Shown piece by piece: positions 19,113 to 30,823 of a stretch of DNA of 64,000 nucleotides. The stretch covers positions 1,054,001-1,118,000 of the forward strand of contig NOWV01000005.1 of assembly GCA_003344405.1 (NCBI GenBank). The letters are read 5' to 3'. The stretch's first letter is position 1. Each line of letters opens with the position of its first letter. The position numbers were made by a program, and so were the translations under genes. Source of the DNA: Trichoplax sp. H2 (taxonomy: Eukaryota; Placozoa; Uniplacotomia; Trichoplacea). The notes beneath the pieces were generated by a model. The model worked only from the letters and a program-made list of their open reading frames with translations, was not told the DNA's origin and did no database searches.

Positions 19113-19437
19113 ACAAGATTTTGACTACCCAGTGTGATCTGGTAGACTGATACTGCATGCAACACTTTCTATGATATCTCGATGGCGATGACAACTGTGA
19201 CTGTAGGAAGGATGACTGAGCGAGGAGATTAACTGATGAATTGTAATTCTGCAATTAGCAGTAACTAAGTAAAAATAAAAGTTGATTTGAAGCAGTGGGG
19301 ACTGCCGTCAGCAATATCATACGATAAATGATGGAAAATGTTGACAGGATGAATGAGCCATACGACTGAGTGTCGTACTTTTCTAGTCCGAAACCTGGTG
19401 CACGGACTAAAGTTACAGTAGAGACACTTAGAGTAGA

Positions 19438-19461
19438 GTAGAGTAGAGTACTCTACTCTAC
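19438..19461. repeat. Perfect 24-bp palindrome made of GTAGA/TCTAC repeats
   Basis: A run of GAGTA repeats meets its exact complement at an AGTACT centre, giving 12+12 perfectly complementary bases with no spacer. It lies in the AARS1-UBE2V intergenic region, followed within 100 bp by another hairpin. Confidence 0.9.
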
Positions 19462-19511
19462 ATACAGTACTCTGTACAGTAAAGTGCTACAGTGTCAACT
19501 GCCGTTGGCCC

Positions 19512-19547
19512 ACTGTACACTGTAGGACAAAACCTACAGTGTACAGT
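19512..19547. repeat. Hairpin: 15-bp perfect stem, 6-nt loop
   Basis: The left arm ACTGTACACTGTAGG (19512-19526) is perfectly complementary to the right arm 19533-19547, with loop ACAAAA. It belongs to the GTAC/CTGTAC-rich palindrome class seen throughout the non-coding parts of the window. Confidence 0.9.
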
Positions 19548-19739
19548 ACACAAAAACTGCCGATGCAGTGTCGCCATTCCTTCATAATGTACTGTAGTTC
19601 CTGGCCGTCATACTGTACTATACTGCAGTCACAGGCTTTCGTTGTCAGTGTTGATCAGGGTCAATCTCAGCCTTAAAGGGCAACTCATCTGATAGATACT
19701 GTTCAATCGCACAGAGAATCTATACACCTGTGGTACGAA

Positions 19740-22544
19740 ATGGCGGGTGATACCGTAGTAGGTGAGAGATTTCATGACAACGATATCGTCCTGATATTTT
19801 TACAGATATAGGTAAACTTTAGATTGAAATTGTAACTCAATTTTAATTGGCATTTATCTATAAAGTGCCGCGTAATTTTCGCCTATTGGAAGAACTAGAA
19901 GAAGGCCAGAAGGGTAACAGTGATGGCACCATCAGTTGGGGTCTGGAGGAAGATGATGACATGACTATGTCGAGGTGGACTGGCACCATCATCGGTCCGC
20001 AAAGGGTAAGTGACGTATTTAGAAAGAAAATAGATTTTGTCATGGCGGTCAGCTTATTGAATTGCCTAAAGCCAGTAAATAAAGAGATAGAGATTGAAGT
20101 AAGACTACACTGTATCATGTCGAACTTTTCCAACTGTTCGCCGAATCTGTTGAGTACCAGTCACATTGTCTAATGAAGGCAAAGGTAATACGCCAAGACG
20201 GTACGGCTTGCTTCTCACTACAGACAACTTATGTAAATAAATTACTATACTAGTGCACTCTGCATATTACTGTACTCTGTAATGCGACAAAGTGCTAAGT
20301 CAGAATGGCTGTACGGCTATCTCTTTTTCTACTACGTGGCAGGCTGTAAGATTACGTTGGTTTATTAAACACACTATAATTATCGTGGTATTTTAACCGA
20401 ATAGCATGATTGCTTTTCTAATACACTTTTCGATGAGGGTTACTATCTTGATCCATTTCCGATTGATTAATACGGTATAATACGTATGGCGCACGCCTTT
20501 GAGCTACTACATCTCATCACTGACTACTTGCGATACCATAGTACCATGAGTTGTCCCTTTCTAGTACACATTTATAGGAATAGGGTTGTTACTTTGATCA
20601 GTTGTTACTTTATATTCTTTCTGATTGATTGAATGCTGCGTGTCATTTCGTTGAGGGGATTTTTTAGGGGTACCTGAAACTACTCTGTCTATTGTATCGT
20701 ACAGTAGAGTACAGTACACGCTACAGTATCAACTAACTGGACAGTACTGTTGTAGCCATCATGCATGGATGCATTGCTACCATACGGTATTGCACTCGAG
20801 TGGGCTTTTATATGGATTGGCATTGGACGTATGGCCATGGTTTGGTACCTGTAATGCAGTACTATACACTATTCATACTACGCCATACTGAAAGTGCTAA
20901 TAGTTTCGCCATTCATCAATCCACTTGCAACAGATTAATTCACTTTTTCCTTTCTTATTTCAATCATTTATTCAGACTGTCTATGAGAACAGAATATATA
21001 ATACAAGACTGACGTGTGGCCCAAATTATCCAGAAGAACCGCCGACGATACGTTTTTGTACTAGAATAAATATGAGTGTTGTCAATTCTTCCACTGGAGA
21101 GGTAAGAAGATTGATGTACTGTAAAAGTCTCTGACGGTAAATACTTGAAAAATATGATCTTTCTGATTTTAAATAAAAATTAAAGTAAATCTTTTCCACA
21201 TTAAAGCACTTATTTACTGTCATGGAAGATGACAATATAGCAATTTTACAGTTGCTTTTCTCATCAGTCAGGAAAAAACTACTTTCTGTAAAACGGTATA
21301 CTATAGTACGTGCCTCAAAATGATTAATTATCAATAATTATTTTATTGGCATCAGCTGATGCGTACGACTAGTTTTTGTGTGTGTCTCTATTCATAGAAT
21401 ATACTGTTATTTAATAAAGCTTGTAGGATGTGAATATTTAGCAGTAACATGACCTTTGATAATCACGCTTAATTATGATTACTAACCGCTAAATGGAGAG
21501 TACATTCTCTATAGGAGATTTACAATCATTTTAGTTAATGTTGTTAACAGGATGTTGTGGCTTAACTCATATCTAAATTACATGAGACATGTACTTGCTC
21601 AATTCATTTGTTAGAAAGATCGGTACTATTTCCTTTTTATTTGTTTGTTTGCTATGACATAAAGATCAATTAATTGTATACGATAGGTTTTACGTTCGAA
21701 AATGCCGGTTCTAGCTCGATGGCAGCGAAATTATACAATCAAGGCGTTATTAACCGAATTACGCAGGTGAAGATATTTATATTCAGTTTATACTTTGTGC
21801 TTTGTTGATACTCTGCGTTTTAGTCTCCCGTCACCCCTGGAAATGCTATTGCATGATTATTCATCCTATTGTGTAGCAGTGTGTGAACCAGTCTCAATGT
21901 TAAGTATATCACTAGTTTCCTACTATTACCATTCATCAATGCGATATGTATATTGCATAAAAGCATGCTACATGTTTGTTAACTAGGGAATTCTCACACT
22001 GCTATTTCTCACTTGTAAACCCTAGTTGGCGTGAACTTACGGGTAGTCTTTACATAGTTTGATGGATCGAATCCTATGCATAGGATGCTACATTAATTGG
22101 GTTTAAATAATTTAGCACAACCAAAATTGATATAAAACAATACAAGTATTAAGTTAAGTAGTAAGGGTGATTTATTTTTACAATGTGATTCACTTTCATA
22201 TGATTAGTTTGTTAGATCTTAACCGATTTCAGAAGATCAATTGATAGTGTTAATAAGGGTAGTATTACTGCCAGTATGACTAATGCGTATCGATATGGTT
22301 TGTAGAATTATGCTTTAGAAATGTAGTGCTCAATTCCCAAATTTAAATTTTAATATGATAACCTGGAGTATTTTCGGGATTGGCTACTAAGCAATATAAA
22401 GTCAAATTTTGATAGCATTTATGAAAATTATTGAGAATTGAAATTGGTTCTTAAGCCTCAAGCCCTTAATCTTTATGTTTTAGACTTATGTCAGCAAAAG
22501 AAAATGCCAAGGTAGCCCAGCCACCAGAAAGTTCAACTTACTAA
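19740..22544 (+). CDS. UBE2V2: Ubiquitin-conjugating E2 variant (Mms2/Uev1, UBE2V)
   Basis: Catalytically inactive E2-like partner of Ubc13 (UBE2N). Together they build Lys63-linked ubiquitin chains for DNA-damage tolerance and signalling (family knowledge). Five exons: 19740-19761, 19866-20005, 20976-21101, 21687-21766, 22484-22544. Total 429 nt, 142 aa; human UBE2V2 is 145. Exon 1 is tiny and encodes MAGDTVV plus one base. Then [86 protein letters not shown] and a C-terminal PPESSTY. As in all UEVs, no catalytic Cys or HPN motif is present at the active-site position. Invertebrates usually have a single co-orthologue of vertebrate UBE2V1/V2, so the symbol is approximate. Confidence 0.96.
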
Positions 22545-23125
22545 GTGTGTATGCTGTAGTTGACTTCATTAGAAATCAATTTCGTAATTGCGATACAGTA
22601 ATGTCTTACAATGGCTACTATGATAATACCATAGTAAGATAAGATAGGGAAAGTAAATTAGTCATTTGTTATTATATTGTGGTACATTGTATATTTATAG
22701 TAGTCGATAGTATGAAAAAATGTTAATCTGCCCTTGGTTTACGAATTATCCTTTAAGTATTGTAATTCTTTTAATGATTGTCACGGTAATATCACTTTTG
22801 ACTCTATCTTGCAACAGTTGTTATTGAGGTGTAATACTATGTAGTCGCCTTATGTGTAAAAATCTTGCTTCCAATCTCGGTAAGGTACAGCGATACTGTA
22901 TTACGCATGTACAAGTAGGTCATTTTATAGAGACAATAACAACATGTGTTGCTACGTCCATATATAAATATATATATTATATATATATTTACACATATAT
23001 ATTTTTCATCCTTAGTTCTACATCCAGACTCTGGTCTATTTTAGAAAGTAACGTAAAATGAAAAAAAATTGTGTAAACATCTTAACTTGAGTTGCTATAA
23101 GTTAGTTGTACAACACTCTTCTGTT

Positions 23126-23617
23126 CTAAACTAGTTCAATTTTATTGTAAAGGTAACGTACTAAATAAAATTTTACTGATCGTTTAAGAAGTTGGATAAC
23201 TTTATTAGAATTGACTGTATCTGTTGATATTAGTCGTATCATGCTTGAAGGATGACGGATAGAGCGATATGCCATGCTATTTCGAGTCGTGTTGACATTA
23301 TAGAGTGAATATGTAATGAAAGGTTCAATTTTACTCGGTCCAACTGTTAGTGATGGTGTTTTTACTACTGCTATATAATCTAGCATAGACAGTATGACAG
23401 ATTGAACAGAGAATGATTTTACTGTACTCGCAAAACGTATAAAGTGTAAAATGGTAAATGGAAAATTAACAGGATATTGGTCACGACAATTTAACTGTAA
23501 TTGATGTAGTATTATAAAACTTGCGAAATTGTAATTTGTACAGTATTTGACAACGAAGTCTGCATGCTTGAACTTTCTGTGAATGAATAATTGGACATTT
23601 AAATGATGATAAAGCAC
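23126..23617 (-). CDS. Uncertain single-exon open frame, 163 codons
   Basis: One of the longest uninterrupted non-repeat frames outside the recognised genes. From ATG at 23615-23617 it encodes a basic protein of 163 aa with many Ser, Ile, Leu and Tyr, including the segment DYIAVVKTPSLTVGPSK. I recognise no domain, signal or splice partner. In AT-rich DNA this length is unusual but can occur by chance. It could be a lineage-specific gene, part of a decayed gene, or noise. Confidence 0.2.
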   Translation of the reverse strand: MLYHHLNVQLFIHRKFKHADFVVKYCTNYNFASFIILHQLQLNCRDQYPVNFPFTILHFIRFASTVKSFSVQSVILSMLDYIAVVKTPSLTVGPSKIEPFITYSLYNVNTTRNSMAYRSIRHPSSMIRLISTDTVNSNKVIQLLKRSVKFYLVRYLYNKIELV

Positions 23618-24159
23618 GGAAGCTTCATTATTGTTCAGTAAATAAATCGTATATTTTTCGATAGTATAGTCTGTATAGTGTACAGTCTACAGTACGTATT
23701 ATGACACATCTATGAGGAATAGCGTTCGCAAGTACAGCAGCGTCTTTTCAGACTAGTACAAATGTAATAAATTGACCATTTATCAAGAATCCAATGGTGA
23801 TGGTGCGCAGACGAAAGAATTACAATTGTTACATTAGCAATTAACTGACGATATACAGTACAATACAGTAATTAGTAACTCAATCCAAAAATACCAGACC
23901 GGCGTCTAGTAAAATCAATGATTATTGTATTTTTCTCCGGTAAATTCTGGAGAATTGCTAACAATCCAAGTAACTTTTTCTTAAACGCAAACAACGACAT
24001 GGAGGCATTCTAGAAGAAGAAGGTAGGTTAGAATGTTAGTACAGTGGTAGTATGTGGTGACAACAGAAACTATCGCGTGATGTTTGTTCTTAACATACAG
24101 CACACCGCTGATACGCATGTAATGTGATCGCGGCGAAGAATCGAATTGTACCATAGTTT

Positions 24160-25290
24160 ACAGCTAATATACTGTACAGTACTGTACAGTAGTAAGTGTA
24201 TACGCGGTGCTTTAATTCTCTCAGTCTCTTCTCAAAAGCCGTCAGAAAACGTGTGGGAGAGACCACGCAGGTGCCAATGAAACTGCACTGCCTCTGGCCC
24301 TCTGCACTTCATTTATTATTATTATTTATTTTCATTATTCTGTACAGTACACAGTACTGGCATGAGAAAACGAAAACTAAAAATACTGTACAGTACTGTA
24401 CTGTACTATGGAATGTAACAACTCTTAATAATCAGTATTTGCTTATTTTAAGATCACTGGTTGATGCTTTTCAAAGTGACAAAATACAGTACTGTACTGT
24501 ACACAGTGTACTGTACAGTACTGTAGAATCTTCAAAGTTTTACGTTATACTGTACACTCTTCAGTGTACAGTACTGTGGTGTACTGTACTGTACGCGTAT
24601 TGACGTATGCAATTGTAAGCTGTTTACTGTGTGCTGCACTACGTATTCACTGCGCTATTGAAACAAAAAGCAGTAGGTAAAGGCAGGAAATTTTTAAAAA
24701 TTGGTTAGAAATATAGTATACGCTATATTAAGAGTCAGCGATATACAGTAATGTACTGTACGGTCCATGAAGTATAGCGAGAGAGGAATCGACTATTCCA
24801 ATAGTGAACCTTCTTCTGAAGAGAAAATACCGTACTGTACAGTACTGTACTGTACAGTCAATTTTAAGAGTTCAAAAAGTCCCTGCTGTACAGTACTGTA
24901 CTGTACTGTACATACTGTAGTTTCGTAGCATGTTTTCGGGCGTCAACGATTAAACGATTGTTCAAAGGGCGAGCAATCTGATTGGTCAAACTAAAGTCAC
25001 CACATTCCCCTTTCATTCATATTCGAGACTTTAGGCGGTCCACTAGTCATCATCATGAACTACGATAATTTCAGGTAATTGTATTGTATTTTTTCTATTG
25101 TACTACAGTATACTGTACTGTATGACTAGCACAGGTGATTCTCATTTGTGCTCTGATTCTGCGCAGTTCATCGACCTGTGTCGATTACGGTCAAGATTAC
25201 GTAACTATTGTACTGTATGTACTGTACTGGACTGTACACTGTACTCTCATACGATTTCATAGCAAAGCTTGCAGTGTACAGTACTGTAGA
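24160..25290. repeat. Cluster of GTACAGTACTGTAC-type palindromes
   Basis: Short self-complementary strings built from TACAGTAC and GTACTGTA recur densely: 24170-24195, 24340-24410, 24480-24590, 24740-24770, 24825-24860, 24885-24915, 25100-25125, 25205-25245 and 25275-25290. They are overlapping, variable-length perfect palindromes and not a fixed-period tandem array. The same motif class recurs near 19490, 20700, 33170-33320, 48950-49020 and 50020, but not inside exons. Confidence 0.85.
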
Positions 25291-25590
25291 AGTCCATGGC
25301 AACGCGCGGTCACACACTCACGGTGGTTTGTAGTATCTTTGTACTGTTACTAACGCAACTGTGGGTCACACACAAAAAGAAAGTGTCCACTGATGATACT
25401 AGAGTGTACTGTAGACGCACAACTGGGTGGCGTGTTCCGGCAAGTACAGTGCAAAAATATACCGTGTATTTCACTGTCACTCGTATTGATAAACGGCGGC
25501 AGTTCAGACATCTCATCTGTTTATACCTTGCACACTTGCTTTATACAGCGCAGTGTTCATGTGCTTTCAATGTAGCAATCTTCTTGTCGC

Positions 25591-28500
25591 ATGATGGCAT
25601 TTATAAAAGAGATCAGGAATGGTACAAGTAATGGCACTAGTAATGGCACTAGTAATGGCACTAGCAATGGCACTAGTAATGGCACTAGTAATGGTACCAC
25701 TAGCAATGGTACAAGTAAGAAGCACAAGAACAACGTTCATCTTGGAACAAAATTGACAGTGGAGCAAGTTGCGTTACACAATCGAGCGGAGGATGCTTGG
25801 GTTATAGTTCAAAATCGGGTTTACGACATAACCAAATTTCTTGATGTACATCCAGGTGGAGCTGAAATTATATTAGATTATTTGGGTGAAGATATCACAG
25901 AGGTATTAGCTTCTACCGATTTTCATCATCATAGTCGCGCTGCCTACGAATTACTAAGCGATTATTACCTTGGCACAGTCGAAGGAGCCAATATCAACGA
26001 AAATGTAAGTGCCATTCGTTTTTCAGTATTTTTGCCTGTAGCAATGTACTGTAGCGATTGATTTCCAGGAGTGACGCTGATGGCTTGATATCAATCCGTC
26101 TCACTTTTTTATTTTCTTAACCTTCCTTTTTACTCGATTACGAAATAGAGCAAAAACGGTAGCTCCGTACTGTGTTGAAGATGGCAACTCACTGAGCTAA
26201 CCGTGCTAATCTATAAATACGTAATAATAATAATAATTTAAACGTATGCGTGGTATGAAAGTTGAGTAAAAGTAGGAAATGATGACTGGAATGTTAAGCC
26301 ATGAAAGCTACTGTACTATACAGTCATTCTCGTCCTTTCTACGGTATAGCACAGGACAGCACTGTATACTTCCAGTATGACGTAGTCATAACCGCACGCT
26401 GTTTAGTGTTTATATAGAGCACTACACGCCCGTGTCAACCGTATGAACGACACAGCGATGACCTCATGATCATAAGTACGGTAATAAGGAGTGCACTAGC
26501 CAGGCCGAATCATGTCGTAAACGATTAAACACTGGCGTTATTAAACACTAGAGACAAATGTTAAAATCGATGTACAAAACTTGGTTTAACATACAACTGT
26601 ACCTCGAAAGTTATTGTACAATACAAATTATACAGTGCGTAATTTCATTCAATGCTATCTGCATTCGCAAAATATCCGTCTAGCAATAATAGCATAGGCT
26701 ATTACAAAGTCGTGTTTATTGCAGGGTCGTTAAGAGGTCATGAACTACTAGAAATTTTGACCTAGGTTTTAATTTCTAGTAGATTATGGCAAGTTGTAGT
26801 AGAGACTTTTCTATAATCGCTGGTTGTGCGGTTTTAAAAATTGAAGTTAGCTCTTTTATTATGCCACACTGGCTTATACTAGTTCAATTTAGGCTAACAC
26901 ATACCGTACCTGCTAGGTTATTCCTTGTGCCACACACATCATTGTTGCATAATTTTTCATTTTACAATGGAGATTAAAGGTTATCGTTGGAAATCACGAA
27001 GTGTAGCGTTGTACGAGTAATTACTCTAAGACTTTTTTTGAATATAATAATTGACGCTAGAAGCCTAGAATTGATGCGAATTGGACTTGATTCTGAGCTA
27101 TATTGTTATTGAACATACACATTGAATAATACTGCACTTTCAGACAAGGTTGTGATGAGAATGAAAGGATGTATAGCGCTGTAGTAACTTGCTTTTACGT
27201 ATGAGTTGTTGAGTACTGTACTGTAGTCATGTACCAGGATCATTTACGCCAAGATATTCTACATTTCTAAATGTATTAAAAGGAGAAAAGTAATTTTATC
27301 CAAGCCTTTATTAAAAGTTTGAATTTGTAACCCTAATGCAGGATCATCCTTTGCCCCAAAATGGCATGATTTTTTATTGATTAATCTGAAGTGTAAATAC
27401 GTATTCAAATCCAGTCACGTCTCACACATAAATTTTTTAATATGAATCTTTCAACTATATTGAAATTTCTAATTGATTATGCTATGTTCGTTTTAAACAT
27501 GAACTGCCAAACAACGGTTTGCTAAATCATAGTGAATAATGAATATTTATAGTAGTAAATCGCTACTGCCATTGTAGTTTGCTCTTAAGAAAGAATTTTT
27601 TACAATCAGTACAGTATAACAGTGGTTTGGGAAGGACAGTGGATTGTGACCCGTGAGTGAAAAGCTCGTAGAGTTACCAGGGACTAGTAAAAGAAAATGC
27701 AGTTACGTTAAGTTAAATACGGGCATTTTGCAATATGATCGATTATGTAGTATACATTATAATAAGGTAAGTATAGTTATTATTACAGCTATTGTGGTTG
27801 TATGATATATGTAGTGTTGAACGTCTTAATTAACACCACAGATTCAATCGCCCCTATGTTGATCCTTTGAACAATTACTGATTACACCGGTGATAGCATA
27901 TACTCGTATAGTTGTGTATTGAATTTTTTTTTGAACGAGACAGTAACCGTAAATCTTTTCTACACTCGACTGTTGCACATCTAGTATACGATAGGAAAGG
28001 GAAAGCACGTACTGCGTTATTTTACTGTTAGTATTTACAGGCTACGTTTAAGGTGTAATTTCGCGTTATCGATAGTTCAAAGATGTTTAGATTCTTACCG
28101 GCTCGCCGGCTACGAATTCTAACTTACGCGTATCAAAGCAACGCTAGTCTGTACGTTACTTTAATTATTACTGTACTAATCGTCTACCAGTACTAAAAAA
28201 TACGTTCAAGATCTATTATCGCTACTGATAGCGATAATAGATAATTGTCCTATTGCAACCATACAGTTGCTGATGATAGTTAATATTACTGAATAATCGA
28301 ATTGGGAATAATAATAAATAATAAAGTAATAATTACAACCGCCGTACTGTTTGTTCAATGGGCTGTACGGACTGTTGGATGTCACGTTTACAGAAATAGC
28401 TGTTGTAAATCACTGCTATTATCCTAGCGGAACTCTCAACAGTACTGCACTGTAGTATAGCGTTATACTGAAGGGACTGTCGGTGAATGCTAATCTTGTA

Positions 28501-30823
28501 GTCACTTTTTCATTAATAAGGTACAGAGAGAAATATACAATGCAGACTGCATTGTGTTCCGTCCAGTACTGAACTCACGATCCGACTGAAAAGTTAGACT
28601 CAATTTCAAAAATTTATATCGGGAGTTGTCTTAAAGTCAATCGGATTTATCTTGCTATACTGTATATACAAATATCGATTTGTAAATTATCGAGACACAT
28701 TTCAGTGTTATGTCATGATCAGTACACTTGTAATGTGTTTCTACTATGCTCGAAGTAAAATTGATTTACACCGTTCAAATTTACTTGGAGAATGAATTCA
28801 ATAAATAAAACTTATACTATAGTCCAGTACTGTACTTAGAATTATCAAACGTCCGGAGATTGGGAACAATTCGTGGCTATCCCCTTAAATAATTATAATT
28901 AATACGAGTACATGTAGTATGATCGGATTAATTAAATCATATGCATATAATATATACTCCGTGCGAATGTTAAATATAAAGTTAAAGTACTACAAGTACC
29001 GCACAGTATGCGTAGTATCAGTTCGAGAAATTAATCCCTTTAAAAAGTTTTACATATTGAAGGTCAATTTCGATGACATCAGATGCAAAAATGTCAAATT
29101 TGGATTCGAATGATATATAACTTTCATGCAAACGTTTTAGTCTAACAAGTAATATTAATAGGATTTTTCATTTTTTTATTATAAGGAATACAATTACTAT
29201 TATCGCAGTACAGTATATCGAAGGGTGTGGCATCAATAGTAAAATACTGTATAGTGTACTGTACATTACGTTAGTCGCTCTTTACAGTTAGTAACATTAC
29301 CGAAAAACAGAATCAGTACTTTGTACCCTTTACATATGCATTGCTAATTAATTCTATACTAGCACTATATATAATACGTAATAGTGGATGATCTTCAATT
29401 AACTATAAAATGTTATTAAACCCTTATGATAGGATGATCTCGCCGAGCAGCACACTTTCGATTTCAAGGGATACCGTGAAGGGGTAAGTGAGACGTCGAC
29501 TATGACGCTTTATTTCAAATTTTAAAGATGTAAAATTGTAACATGATGCGAAGCGAATTCCCGGTACAGTACTTTCATGAATTTTTAAAAATTTTTATAA
29601 TGTAGTGATCTTTGATTGAAGATAGTTTCAAATATCTCATATTCCAATACCAGCTATTAGAGATCTTCGTATGCGCGTTTGATGTGATCAACAGTTAAAA
29701 AATGATTGATGAAGTAGATTTTATTTTTACAAACTTTTTGTATCTTACTGTTGCTATAAGAATGTATCCTGTTGTGGTTAATATAGATAAAATATATCGA
29801 TTAATAGGTTATAGTAATCATCGCAAAAATTAAGAAAGCAAATGTAAAGACTTTTAATATAATTATAATTTACGTAGGATTTGGTTGATTGGAGCAAACC
29901 CATATTCCCTCAAGTTGGGAAGTTAGGAAAGCAATATCAAGACTGGGTGCATAGTCCTGTTGACAAGAAGTTGCGACTATTTCCATACGACCTTTTTGAA
30001 ATCTGTTCCTATTGCCCTTGGTATACGGTGCCCATGGTCTGGCTACCGATTGCGTCTTATATTGCTCATACCTCACTTACCGGCATCTACAGCATGGACT
30101 ACTTTCATACGTTAACAAATGATCAGTGGGGTTTTGTAGGAGCACTTTTGATCTTGGGCATATTTGCATGGACACTCATGGAATATCTTTTGCATAGATT
30201 CTTATTTCATGCTATTCCGCCGGCGGATTCACCAGTACTCATCAGTTTGCATTTTCTCATGCATGGGCAGCATCATAAGGTTTGTTGGCCATCCTCTATA
30301 ACATTTATTAAATTAATAGAGACGAATGATAAAGTAGCGACTAATATAATGCTGTATCTGTGAGTTGATATTGTTCTTTAATTCTAATGTATAACCTTTG
30401 TATAACTTAACAGGTTCCTTTTGATCCAGGACGTTTGGTATTTCCGCCTGTTCCGGCTGCAATCTTAGTATCGCCAGTGTATCTAACAGTTTCGTTGACT
30501 GGAAATATTGGTCGGCTAATATTTGCCGGTGGATTGTTAGGATACGTTGCATATGATTGCATTCACTACTATTTGCATCATGGATCACCAGGTCAAGGTA
30601 CATATTTGAAAGGTCTCAAGACTTATCATGTGGTGCACCATTTTGTACAACAGGATAAAGGTATGTTTAGCTAGATATATTCTGACTCTCTCTCTATATT
30701 AATTGTTGCATTTGACTATCAGGTAATGTTCCTAATTTCATACCTCTTTATATCCACTCAGGTTTTGGGATTTCTTCTAAATTTTGGGATATTCCTTTTA
30801 ATACCTTACCACCAAGAGCATGA
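25591..30823 (+). CDS. FA2H: Fatty acid 2-hydroxylase (cytochrome b5 - FA hydroxylase fusion)
   Basis: ER membrane di-iron enzyme that 2-hydroxylates fatty acids for ceramides and hexosylceramides. Five exons: 25591-26004, 29433-29483, 29878-30279, 30414-30660, 30762-30823. Total 1176 nt, 391 aa; human FA2H is 372. The N terminus carries a GTSN repeat (residues about 11-42). The cytochrome b5 domain follows, with heme ligands His87 (HPGG) and His114 (FHHHS). After a linker (small exon 29433-29483, DDLAEQHTFDFKGYREG) come DLVDWSKP, membrane segments (GALLILGIFAWTL; LIFAGGLLGYVAY) and the histidine clusters: HRFLFH (261-266), HFLMHGQHH (280-288), HYYLHH (340-345) and HVVHH (361-365). All iron-ligand boxes are intact. 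The C terminus is GFGISSKFWDIPFNTLPPRA. A second in-frame ATG follows at once (25594). Intron 1 is 3.4 kb, long for this window; the 51-nt exon 2 rests on splice sites and phase only. Confidence 0.96.
25620..25713 (+). repeat. In-frame 12-bp microsatellite encoding (GTSN)n in FA2H
   Basis: About seven imperfect copies of GGCACTAGTAAT encode Gly-Thr-Ser-Asn repeats at residues 11-42 of FA2H, with one copy altered to GTTSN. Each unit makes an N-G-T sequon, but the cytochrome b5 domain of this family faces the cytosol, so glycosylation is not expected. The 12-bp unit keeps the frame whatever the copy number. Confidence 0.95.
26745..26782. repeat. Inverted repeat, 12-bp arms, in FA2H intron 1
   Basis: CTACTAGAAATT at 26745-26756 is exactly complementary to AATTTCTAGTAG at 26771-26782, with a 14-nt spacer. 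No flanking duplication or coding sequence was noticed. Confidence 0.85.
28211..28242. repeat. Perfect 14-bp hairpin with 4-nt loop in FA2H intron 1
   Basis: ATCTATTATCGCTA (28211-28224), loop CTGA, then the exact complement TAGCGATAATAGAT (28229-28242). This is a tight stem-loop on either strand, too short on its own for a typical animal miRNA precursor. It differs in sequence from the GTAC palindromes. Confidence 0.9.

Larger units (their letters stand above)
18744..19739. other. AARS1 - UBE2V intergenic interval
   Basis: Contains the AARS1 3' UTR with a poly(A) signal near 19107, then palindromic sequence at 19430-19650 annotated separately. No exon was recognised before the UBE2V start at 19740. 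Confidence 0.6.
22545..25590. other. Intergenic region rich in GTAC palindromes
   Basis: No recognised gene. It contains an AT dinucleotide-rich patch (about 22960-23005), an unexplained minus-strand open frame (23126-23617) and the GTAC palindrome cluster (about 23660-25290). Plus-strand frames at 24196-24603 and 25296-25631 are products of the repeated palindromes and do not look like protein. Confidence 0.6.

Noticed and set aside
22025-22095. GGATCGAATCC with an upstream GTTGGCGTGA, tRNA-like
   Set aside because: The A box is poor and the arms do not pair into an acceptor stem. It sits in a UBE2V intron.
19740-22544. Calling the E2-like gene an active ubiquitin-conjugating enzyme
   Set aside because: It lacks the HPN motif and catalytic Cys and matches UBE2V/Mms2 from end to end.
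24196-25631. Several plus-strand frames (for example 24196-24603 and 25296-25631)
   Set aside because: They are made largely of GTACTGTAC repeats (VLYCT/YSTV-type text) or overlap the true FA2H start in another frame.
29870-30603. Minus-strand frames 29870-30076 and 30313-30603
   Set aside because: Antisense shadows of FA2H exons 3 and 4.
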